Source: Strongylocentrotus purpuratus (lineage: Eukaryota > Echinodermata > Echinoidea > Camarodonta > Strongylocentrotidae). From it: a stretch of 64,000 nucleotides of DNA. Within the stretch, counting starts at the first letter, position 1. Every line of letters starts with the position of its first letter. Both the position numbers and the translations under genes were made by a program. Location of the stretch: positions 16,713,633 to 16,777,632 of the forward strand of contig NW_022145611.1 of the NCBI RefSeq assembly GCF_000002235.5, read 5' to 3'. Below are positions 9,317 through 17,536 of this stretch, piece after piece. Below the pieces are notes generated by a model that worked only from the letters and a program-made list of their open reading frames with translations, searched no databases and was not told the origin of the DNA.

Positions 9317-9490
9317 TGTTATGGAATAGCGCCATCTGTGGCGAGGCACAGTGTAGTGCACAAAATGGATCCAGATTAAATGGCTAAACCCAAAGTAACT
9401 CAAGATTGTAAGCCTCCGATATTGCTTGTTGTGATTCTGTAATGTAGTTATAAGTTACAGTAGGAACAGAAGACACAGCATATCAAAACA
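9317..9490 (+). repeat. 5' LTR of the short-LTR element
   Basis: It is 174 bp, TG at the start and CA at the end, nearly identical to 11,206-11,379. No tRNA primer-binding site follows: the next base starts the hAT-like terminus CAGGGCTGCC. Confidence 0.93.
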
Positions 9491-9580
9491 CAGGGCTGCC
9501 AACTCTCACGCAATCTGCGTGAGTCTCACGCAATTCACCCAATTCTCACGCTCTCACGCTGATCATAGGAATTCTCACGC
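9491..9580 (+). repeat. hAT-type left terminus with subterminal repeats
   Basis: It starts CAGGGCTGCCAACTCTCACG, the CAGGG form common in hAT inverted repeats, followed by five direct TCTCACGC motifs and one inverted GCGTGAG within about 80 bp, as expected for transposase-binding subterminal repeats. The matching right terminus (CAGCCCTG at the end) is absent from the interior. Confidence 0.6.
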
Positions 9581-9674
9581 TGAACCCCGAAAATAGAAAC
9601 TAAAAAAAAAGAATGTCTATTATATAGGATATTCAATATCCCTGCCGAAAGTTTCAACATGTTTTGAACCACAC

Positions 9675-10057
9675 ATGCGCAAAGCTAATCCATCAATGCA
9701 AATTGGTTTCGGTTTGCCGCGCAAAGACAAGATAGTGAATTGCGATTGGCTTATCCTGCGTGTGCGAGTGACGTTGTCACTTTACTATGAAGCGAGGTTT
9801 TTTTTTGTGCGAGACATGACAAGCGAGTGTCGATGCCATGGCCTGTCATCGCTGTACATCGCGCCCGACCCCCAGCCCGGCCCGGCCCGGGTGGCTCAGT
9901 GTTTGCGATCGGATAATGGGCCTGGGCCGTCCTCTTTAGCCCTCTACGACCAGATCGGCCATATGGTACAGTACTTCAGGCTTCAGCCGGTACAGGTGAG
10001 TTTAAACTCTTGTCTTGAAATATTGAAATTCATACTACTCGCGGGACATTAAACTGA
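9675..10057 (+). other. Probable 5' part of the captured hAT gene
   Basis: A GC-richer stretch (peak near 9865-9900) with an open frame to 10,052 that I do not recognise. A donor-like CAG/GTGAGT sits at 9996-10,002. It could be a degenerate first exon and promoter of the hAT gene. The N-terminal zinc finger and catalytic core are not present. Confidence 0.3.
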
Positions 10058-10254
10058 CTGTTGGAAGGTGGCGACATTAGTGAAACGCAGGTTAAAAAGT
10101 TCCTTGGTGGTGTAAGGAGCTTCTTCTGTGAGGCAGTTTCATACGCCCTCTCACGTCTCCCCCTTGATGAGCCGGTCCTACAACATGCTACCTTCGTTGA
10201 CTGGCACCAGAAGATGGAAGCGTCAATTGATGATGTGCTCTTCTTCATTGACAG
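10058..10254 (+). pseudogene. hAT transposase C-terminal fragment, exon a
   Basis: The frame reads FLGGVRSFFCEAVSYALSRL then DEPVLQHATFVDWHQKM and FFIDR, a segment that precedes the dimerisation domain in a hAT subgroup. It ends at GACAG followed by GTATGT at 10,255. The exon is truncated upstream. Confidence 0.7.
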
Positions 10255-10502
10255 GTATGTCAATATTGCCATATCAAAAATGCAGAGATGCCTGTCTTAG
10301 TCTTTAATTTTAAATCAAATCAGTCTATGATTTGAATCTTGAGATATTGTTACTTCAGATCTGAGATTTCATTGCAAAATAAAACAAATACATTTTCAGA
10401 ATGTGCATTTTTATCTCTCATAATAATGCTAATAGGCAATAATAAAGAGGTGTATTTTTGTTTCAGGTTTTTTTTTTGCGTTTCATTTCTTTTTTATTTT
10501 AG
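10255..10502 (+). other. Retained intron within the hAT fragment
   Basis: It runs from GTATGT to a pyrimidine tract and TTTTAG. Removing it joins DR to FQHLLPF in frame (AG plus G), matching the continuity expected in the family. Its orientation is the same as the LTRs. Confidence 0.75.
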
Positions 10503-10959
10503 GTTCCAGCATCTACTGCCCTTTAATAGTCCACGAGATCAGGACAAGGTGCAAGAAGAGTTTACTGACTATCAGATGATGTATGAGGTGTCTTTCAAGC
10601 AGTGAAAGGAGTTTACTTCTACAGATGCAGAAGCTGAATTTCTTAGAATTGACAAGCTCTGGGTCCACCTTTCTTCGCTGAAGAACGAGGTAACGGGGCA
10701 GCCGAGGTTCTTGAGGCTCGCTAAGGTGGCTCAGCTGGTGCTCTGTCTTCCCCACAGCAATGCTGATGCTGAGAGGGTTTTTTCGTCCATCGGTCTAAAC
10801 AAGACAGAGACCAGGAATGCCCTCCACTTAGATGGAATGCTCAGCTCCATCATGACAATCAAGATGGCAGCATCGGAGCCCTGTTACAGGTTTGAACCAC
10901 CAGCAGAGGTACTGAGGGCATCGCGGAGCGCAACCTCCAGTTACAACAAATCCCACTAG
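10503..10959 (+). pseudogene. hAT dimerisation domain, exon b (nonsense-mutated)
   Basis: The frame gives FQHLLPFNSPRDQ, LRIDKLWVHLSSL, then LCLPHSNADAERVFSSIGLN and DGMLSSIMTIKM. The LPHSNA-x-x-ERVFS motif is the hallmark of the hAT C-terminal dimerisation domain. A TGA at 10,603-10,605, probably a former Trp codon, interrupts an otherwise open frame that ends naturally at 10,957-10,959. Confidence 0.85.
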
Positions 10960-11205
10960 ATTAACTGGATGAGAGGAAAAAGTAAATGGCTTTGCTAATT
11001 GACACCCAGTATGGACAGACATCATAATGATCACTTGTTCAAGTATCATCTTGGGAAGCAGCAGGATTCATTTATGAAAGTCGAAAATGGACTGAATGAA
11101 AAGTGGCAAACAGACTCAGTTAATACGGAATGGACTCAGTTAAAATGAAGATGTTTAATCTTGTCAATGCATCTAAAATTCTCTTGTTTTATAAACAAAG
11201 GAGGA

Positions 11206-11379
11206 TGTTATGGAATAGCGCCATCTGTGGTGAGGCACAGTGTAGTGCACAAGATGGATCCAGATTAAATGGCTGAACCCAAAGTAACTCAAGATTGTAA
11301 GCCTCCGATATTGGTTGTTGTGATTCTGTAATGTAGTTATAAGTTACAGTAGGAACAGAAGACACAGCATAACAAAACA
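11206..11379 (+). repeat. 3' LTR of the short-LTR element, preceded by a polypurine tract
   Basis: It is 174 bp and TGTT...AACA like the 5' LTR. AAAGGAGGA at 11,197-11,205 immediately precedes it and fits a plus-strand primer. Confidence 0.93.
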
Positions 11380-11795
11380 CCTCAAATGTAAAAGATGAGG
11401 TCAAATCACAACCAAAGAAGAAAATAGGACAAAGAAAAAATCTTTAGTTATGTGCAATATTATGACTGTGTTATAAAAAGGAGATGTAAAGCTATTGTAC
11501 CTAGCATTTAGAACTAGTGCACGTATGTTGTACATAGTTTGTCATTGTACTCTCAAGTATATCTTTAAGGAAGGGGTGTTACGAGGGCGAGGTGAGAGAA
11601 AATCACGATGAAATTTTTGAACACACAAACAATCTGATGATGACTGGGTTGTTTTGGACGTCCTGTCACACACTTATCTTCACAGAGGAACCAAGCTGTA
11701 ACATACTGTAACCGCACAATATAAATTCATCTTTTAGTTCTTAATAATACACAAGGCCTAGAACTCCTCTACCCGCATTTATTGGTCTTCAAACA
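11380..11795 (+). mobile_element. 3' end of the Ty3/gypsy remnant with one LTR
   Basis: 11,380-11,510 continues the gag-linked sequence interrupted at 9316 and matches 295-420. It ends in the purine tract AAGGAAGGGG (11,567-11,576). From 11,577 a 219-bp block starts TGTTACGAGG and ends CAAACA at 11,795, containing an AATATAAATT promoter-like motif: the form of a 3' LTR. No 5' LTR copy is in the window. Confidence 0.55.
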
Positions 11796-12388
11796 GCCTC
11801 CACCCCCATGTAGGAATAACCCTGATGGCCTTGGGAATCTACACCTGTGAACACCATATCGTGGTGAGTCGCCATGTGAGATGCTCCTCCAGGCTCAAGT
11901 GATGATCCTTTCCTATGAGATGGGCACCCTTTTGTTTTCTGTGATGGCCTATGCAAAGGAGATGCTGCAGGTCATCATCTTCATCTGCCCAGCGTTGCAA
12001 GGAGAACGTGCTGAGAACTGGAACTTGCATCATGAAAGCAGCAATGTCAGCGCTGTAAGGGATAAGAAAGCAATTCAAGCGACTTAAAATGCTAAATTTA
12101 TAGTGGAGTTTAACATTTTAGGTGAAGAAAGCACTATGTAGCATATACTTTGAACAAAATATTTTGCACCTTTATGCATGAACAAAACTTTTTACTGAAG
12201 CTCTTTCTCTTTGAAAAACAAAAAAAGTAATATTTCTTATTGTACTTTTTTTAAAGGAAAAGGAATACAAGAGCTTGTAATTACTATAGGCCTGTAAATA
12301 GATTCCAAAGTTTGTTTAATAATTACGGACATGTTGAAGGGGAAATTAACGTTAGATATAAACTTTGAAAGGGAAAAAATAATACCTT
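11796..12388. other. Sequence between the repeat cluster and WDR25
   Basis: 11,830-12,080 has weak open frames on both strands with no recognisable family. The rest is AT-rich and includes the WDR25 3' UTR on the minus strand. I found no clear AATAAA for WDR25 here. Confidence 0.4.
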
Positions 12389-12622
12389 TCAGGTCCAGAC
12401 ATTGACTTTGCCATCCCAGCTGCAGCTGGCTAGGACACCAGGCAGGACTGGGTGCCAGGCCACATCAGTACACGCCCCATCCTGCTGCCCCAGGCCCCCT
12501 CCAAGGGTCTTGATCAGCTTGGTGCTTCCGTAGCTATAGATGTGAACCTTGCCATCAGAGCTACCACTGGCCACCAGACTGCCATCAGGAGAGAAGTCAC
12601 AACCAATTCTGTACCCTTCAAC
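12389..12622 (-). CDS. WDR25: WDR25 coding exon 6 with stop
   Basis: 234 nt. Acceptor CACTGCAG. It encodes VEGYRIGCDFSPDGSLVASG through the last blade (SCSWDGKVNVWT) and a TGA stop at 12,391-12,389. Confidence 0.93.
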   Translation of the reverse strand, partial: VEGYRIGCDFSPDGSLVASGSSDGKVHIYSYGSTKLIKTLGGGLGQQDGACTDVAWHPVLPGVLASCSWDGKVNVWT

Positions 12623-15600
12623 CTGCAGTGCAGAAGAGAGATGGGTTGCTATACTATGAAACATGCATCATCAAGGTAGACAAATTCTTCTTTCTAATTT
12701 TAACTCCACTGTTTTTCATTTACATGGACAGCTTGCAATTGTTAACAAATGGTAATTTGCACAAGCTAAAGAGGTTGGCATTTGGCACCCATTCATACTG
12801 ACTCAATCCACTTAATGGCTCATTCACATTTTCTACTGTAAGCGTTTTAAAGCAGCATATGTGAACAAGCCTAAAATAGGGTTTAGACTTGGCCTGAGTT
12901 AGCTCACTTTCAAGAAGACTGGCCTACGAGACAATAGAAAACACCCACCTGGTGACCTTCAAAGCGCCTGTATTTGTTGAGTCGGTAGGGCCTCTTCGTT
13001 GAGAAAAGAGCAATATAGTTGGCATTGGACTGAGCCATGAAGACACTGTCTGTAGGATGAGACCTCAAGCTGCAGCAGGTGTACTTCTCCTGAAGTAAGA
13101 GGAAGAGAAATCATCACCAAAGCATGAGCTTTAAATCTAAATCAATCATATCTATCATATCAAATATTACAAGAGACATTGGATTGAGAACATATTACCA
13201 ATAAAGCAGGTAGACCCTGAAACATATGGAAAGGGAAAACTGTGCCAGTGACAATTTTGCTTCTGAACATATGTTGGCTATAAATTTCATTACTATGGAA
13301 GATTTTACTTTTGCTTTACTATGTAAATCGAAAGAGGGATTCAATACAGTCAATACATGGATACAAAACACTTCAGTTCTTAGATTCAATGGAATATCAA
13401 ACTTACATGGTAGAGTTGATTTGAGAGTAGAGCAGCAGTCTTTGAATCCCACACCATGATGGTTCTATCAGTAGAGTCTCGACTGACAGTGTCACATGTA
13501 GCTACAAACTCAGTACCATTGTTGATGAACTCCACTGCGAGGATCTGACCAAGTTTGCCTGCATATTGATGAGCAACCTAAAAGATTAAAGATAAAGGTG
13601 AATTCTGGTAATGCGATTGCATTGTGAAAGAAAAGGTGTGGAATGGATCAAAAAACTGTTGATCATGTAGCATGTAAGTATAGGTGTGCACTGCAAGGTT
13701 CTGGAGTCATCAAAAACATAATAAATTTGGCAGAGTCTTGGTAAAGTAACAAGCACTGTACACAGAAAGCTATATATGGGACAACACACATGATGTAGGG
13801 GCTAGTACTACCTTGATTTCCTTGTCTTTCTATGCTCATTACTCAGCCAGTATACATTTTCTTCCAAAATTGTTTGGCACATGTCATTTATTTGTAATCT
13901 TGAACATTCAGTGTAAGTTTCGTTTGATTCTGTGAGAATTAATTTTCTTTTTTTTTTACCAGAACTGGAGTTTAATGTCACGGTGGATAAATGGAATAAA
14001 AATCATTCCTTTCAGCAATAATTTCTTTACTTATTTAAGCTGACAGTGGCTTATATCGTTTGGACAAGTTCCCATTGAATATTATTTCCTTTATTTCAAT
14101 ATGTCATCAGGTTTGACTTCAAGGATAATCTCTTCAATCCTCTGCAAACATAATATTGACAGTAGAACTTTGTGGAGATTCTTTTGCATTCTTGACAAAC
14201 AATGACAATTATAAATACCATATTGGAGGAATGAATATATGTAATATCAGGATCGATGAACGTTCAACCTATCACTTTATTAAATCATTAGTTCTTCTCA
14301 GGGACAGAATATTTAATTGATTACTACACAATACAATCTACCAGCAAAAGCATTTTCTTGATGACTTACAAAACCAATTTAAAAAAAAAAGAATATTACT
14401 CTATTTACATTGGTTTCACTTACAGAGCCTGTTCTTGTATCCCAGCAGTACATAGTGGAACCGTACGATCCACTAATGAACATCTGAGGGTCGGTAGGAT
14501 GCCATTTGATGCATGTCACATATGATGAATGGTCAAAGACCTGGAAATTTGTTCCTATATTTGAAGGATAAAGATACAAAGCAATAAAGAAAGGGAAATT
14601 CACATAACTGTTATGAGACGGAATCACTTTTCAAAATGTGAGAACAATCTCAAACAGGATTTTTGTTGGAAAAGTGTATAGACTTTGTATTTTTCTGTAC
14701 CTATCATAATACCAACAATGTAGAATTAATATTTCACTAACATTATTCTACAAAATGTATTAAGGGTTTAATTATAAACAGCTATGACTTGGACATAATA
14801 AGAATAGTAAGATATTACGTAATACGATCAGGAAAATGATAGAAGGCTGTAAAAGATTAAAAGGGGATATCATATTTATCAAATGTGCCACAAATATCAA
14901 ATCAACACTAATAAAAAAATATATACACAATATATATTTGCTGTAATTTTAAGGAAAGTTCACATGACTCTCTAAAGAAAAAGTAGGGGAAAAAACAAAC
15001 AATTTCTGATACTCTTTGAAAGATTACAAAAACGATAGAAAGACTAACCACTCCGAGCATCAGAGAGTCGAGCCGTCTTGTCAAACCCACAACTAAGAAT
15101 GAGCTGACCATCTGCATTCCACTGTGCATCTTTCACTGCCCCCTCATGACTTCTCAGGGTCTGCACACACTTCCTCTGAGTAGAATAGTCCCATACCCTT
15201 ACAGTCTTATCCATAGAGCTAGACAGCAAGAGATGACTGAACTGTGGAATGTTCCATTCAACATGGGTAACAGGTCCCTCATGGAGAACAAAGTTGCAAA
15301 AGAGGCGTTTGGGTGGTTTTGAACCGGTCTTGGGTTGTTCAATGTTGGATTCAATGACAGGGTCAGCTGTATAAAAGTCAGGGTTTTCCTTTTTTGTCCA
15401 ATGGCCATGTCCTTGATGGTCATCTGAGCTACCGTCATTGGACTTTCTTAACCTTTTGGGGACATAGGGCATCAGTCCAGATCCCTGACCTTGTCTTTTC
15501 ATATTTTGTTCCTGTCTCTGACATTGTTGATTGAGCTGTGGATCCTGCTGATTCACAGGCACCTGATGTTGCATACTTTCTGGACTTTGTTGATATCCTT

Positions 15601-16836
15601 GTGGTCTTTGGTTTCGCTTGTCAAAAATTATCTCATTTTGGACTCTGCCGTCATACTGGTGATTCAGAGGAGGGGGTTGTTGCCAGAAGTCTCTGACCTC
15701 TTGACCTTGCCAGCCATCAGTCCGATGATTGGGTAAAAGATGATGTTGACGAGAAACAGATGATTTCTCTTTCCTCGTTATCCCATAAATGCTTCTATTG
15801 GATAGTTTATCACTTTCTGGTTTGTGGACATGCAGGAAAGTACTATATCCTCTCGTTTCATTGACTGAATGAAACCTAGACTGTTCGTTGCTGACAGATT
15901 CTTGAAGTGCAATTTTCACTCTGGGATGCCTGTTCCTGTTCCGGGGTCTGGGATAGAAAGAAAAATATTGTACAAAGATATACTTTCATCCCTACCAGTG
16001 CGTAAACAAACTTAATTAATACACAATAATCTTACTAAAAATTACCCCCTTCACAGGTGGCTTTCTTGCCAGGAGTTTTATTTGACCTGACACACTTCTT
16101 AAGTCAAGATGATTGACTATGCTAAACAAACTGAGACTGATCTAGCCATCTGCATCATCATGATCATTGTCATCATCATCTTCTGCTTCCAGTGCAATTA
16201 AAGTAGTCAGTAGGCTATATCATGTTTTTTAAAAAAAATGCTATTTCATCTGCACGTATACACTCAAGTGCAGTCTACGATAATACCGTACAATCCTCTG
16301 GGTAGAGTATCTTATTTTTGTGCAGAGCTGTGAACTAGTGTGCCATGCTGCATGTCGTCTTCATTGCAAACTTCATATCAAAATTTCTGACAAGAATATT
16401 AAACACTAACAATCATCTCAATCACACATTGATCGATCATTATAATTTATATTAATTATAAGCATCACAACTTCAAAGATAACTCTTGTTTCATCTGTAT
16501 AAAAACATATTTCAAAATCTACTATCTTTCACTGTTCAAGGCAAAAGCTTCTATAGTTCATGTTTCTACACCCCCCCCCCCCCCCCAACACACGCCTACC
16601 CATTCCATTCCACGCTCCGATAGGCGATACCATATACGCGCGGTTTAGAAGTAACAAAATGTCCAACGTGAAACCTTACGAGTCGGACATGGGCTCATTA
16701 TAGCTTTGATCTCAATAATACTTTAATGCTTATGATCGCATTACAGGAAAGCAATTTTTGAGGGAAAATACCTTTCATGAAATGCTTCATCACCACTTTC
16801 GCTATCTGAGCTTGCATAGGATTGGATTCTGTCCAT
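12389..16836 (-). CDS. WDR25: WD repeat-containing protein 25 (WDR25), complete, six exons
   Basis: Coding exons on the minus strand: 16,836-16,772, 15,947-15,049, 14,554-14,424, 13,577-13,407, 13,089-12,949, 12,622-12,389. They total 1641 nt, a 546-residue protein, close to the vertebrate length (about 544). All introns are GT-AG and phases agree. The N terminus MDRIQSYASSDSESGDEAFH resembles the acidic start of WDR25. A Gln-rich low-complexity region and a YVPKRLRK basic motif come next, then WD40 repeats from about residue 244 to the end. Diagnostic WDR25 segments are SRDSTDRTIMVWDSKT, PYRLNKYRRFEGHQVEGY and WHPVLPGVLASCSWDGKV. It is related to the splicing factor CDC40/PRP17, but these segments fit WDR25 better. 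A spliceosome-related role is only inferred from that relation. Confidence 0.95.
12949..13089 (-). CDS. WDR25: WDR25 coding exon 5
   Basis: 141 nt, phase 0 at both ends. Acceptor TTACTTCAG, donor CAG/GTGGGT. It encodes SVFMAQSNANYIALFSTKRP and YRRFEGHQ. Confidence 0.93.
13407..13577 (-). CDS. WDR25: WDR25 coding exon 4
   Basis: 171 nt, phase 0 at both ends. Acceptor CTTTTAG, donor CAT/GTAAGT. It encodes LAVEFINNGTEFVATCDTVS and DRTIMVWDSKT. Confidence 0.93.
14424..14554 (-). CDS. WDR25: WDR25 coding exon 3
   Basis: 131 nt. Acceptor AAATATAG, donor TCT/GTAAGT. It encodes the WD repeat with TCIKWHPTDPQMFISGSYGS and CWDTRTGS. Confidence 0.93.
15049..15947 (-). CDS. WDR25: WDR25 coding exon 2
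   Basis: 899 nt. Acceptor TTTCTATCCCAG, donor GTG/GTTAGT. It encodes the Gln/Asn-rich linker, the PYVPKRLRKS motif and the first two WD repeats (MDKTVRVWDYSTQRKCVQTL, FDKTARLSDARSG). Confidence 0.93.
16772..16836 (-). CDS. WDR25: WDR25 coding exon 1
   Basis: 65 nt from ATG to AAAG/GTATTT, leaving two bases for the next exon. The start is chosen because this frame gives the acidic SSDSESGDEAF segment of WDR25. An upstream ATG at 16,922 is in another frame. Confidence 0.85.
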
Positions 16837-16958
16837 TTCCAGAGTCTGTGATGATCATTTTCTCCAGAAGGAAATAGACGCCCATCCGTAAAAACGTACT
16901 TTTTCCAGAGCGATCGTTTCACACAACGCCCTCAAGCGTTGCATTTTATCGCAAACTA

Positions 16959-17142
16959 GGCGTTGTGGCGTGCGCCTGTAATCCAGCTATCAGTGGAAGT
17001 TACAAACTGATTCAGCCGAGAACGCAGGTTCGAAACTGAGTCACGTCTTTCGGATGGTGACGTTAAAAGTCGGTCCCCAGACGTAAATAATCATATCTGA
17101 TTGATACACGTCTGTAAAAACCCAAATACACACACACACACA
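16959..17142 (+). mobile_element. SINE with 7SL-like head and (CA)n tail
   Basis: The head GGCGTTGTGGCGTGCGCCTG followed by TAATCCAGCTAT resembles the 5' Alu domain of 7SL RNA. A pol III B-box-like GGTTCGAAACTG sits at 17,028-17,039. The body has CGGATGGTGACGTTAAAAGT and CGGTCCCC, a core also seen in the SINE at 30,515. It ends in (CA)n at about 17,127-17,142. It lies about 120 bp upstream of the WDR25 ATG in opposite orientation. Confidence 0.65.
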
Positions 17143-17144
17143 GT

Positions 17145-17536
17145 ATTATAACAAATTATGGCAAGCAGAATGGGACAATGCAGAACACGGTAGATTTTTA
17201 TATGCTTTGCATAGCGACGTTTCAAAGCCCATACATAGACAAGGCCTATCTCGCAGAGAAGAATGCTTGATACAACAACTAAGAGTAGGTAAATGTAGTT
17301 TAAATTATTACCTTTTTCAAATTAACCAACACGATACTGGTCTTTGTGAAGTTTGTCAAGAAGATGAAACAATTAAACATTTTATTTTCTATTGTACAAA
17401 ATACGACAAAGATAGACGTCTCTTAAAAGAAAGGATTAAATTGAACAACCCCAATCTGAAACAATTATTGATGTCTAACCCAATTTTTACTCGTGAATTA
17501 TTGGGTTACATATACGATACTAATCGTTTTAGATAG
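17145..17536 (+). mobile_element. LINE ORF2 C-terminal fragment
   Basis: The open frame YYNKLWQAEWDNAEHGRFLY continues through SRREECLIQQLRVGKCSLNY to a CCHC-like CEVCQEDETIKHFIFYC and a stop at 17,534-17,536. This post-RT region with a zinc-knuckle ends the ORF2 of several non-LTR clades. It starts exactly at the SINE tail, so it is 5'-truncated. A short 3' tail follows to about 17,600. Confidence 0.75.

Larger units (their letters stand above)
9317..11379 (+). mobile_element. Complete short-LTR element carrying a hAT fragment
   Basis: Two 174-bp direct repeats (9317-9490 and 11,206-11,379) start TGTTATGG and end AAAACA, flanked by the 5-bp duplication CCTCA at 9312-9316 and 11,380-11,384. 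A purine tract (AAAGGAGGA) sits right before the second repeat. These are the marks of LTR retrotransposition. No gag or pol is seen. The interior is instead the left end and C-terminal third of a hAT transposon. LTR size resembles TRIM elements. The paralogous empty site at 295-299 confirms the borders. LTRs differ at only a few positions, so insertion was fairly recent. Confidence 0.9.

Noticed and set aside
11839..12078. Overlapping open frames next to WDR25
   Set aside because: Neither strand gives a recognisable protein, and there is no splice or start context.
16130..16215. Acidic minus-strand frame (LEAEDDDDNDHDDADG) as a WDR25 first exon
   Set aside because: It has no in-frame ATG and is bounded by stops; the exon at 16,772-16,836 gives a better N terminus and correct phase.
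12389..16836. CDC40/PRP17 as the identity of the WD40 gene
   Set aside because: SRDSTDRTI, the HQVEGY junction and the WHPVLPGVLASCSW ending fit WDR25 better than CDC40.
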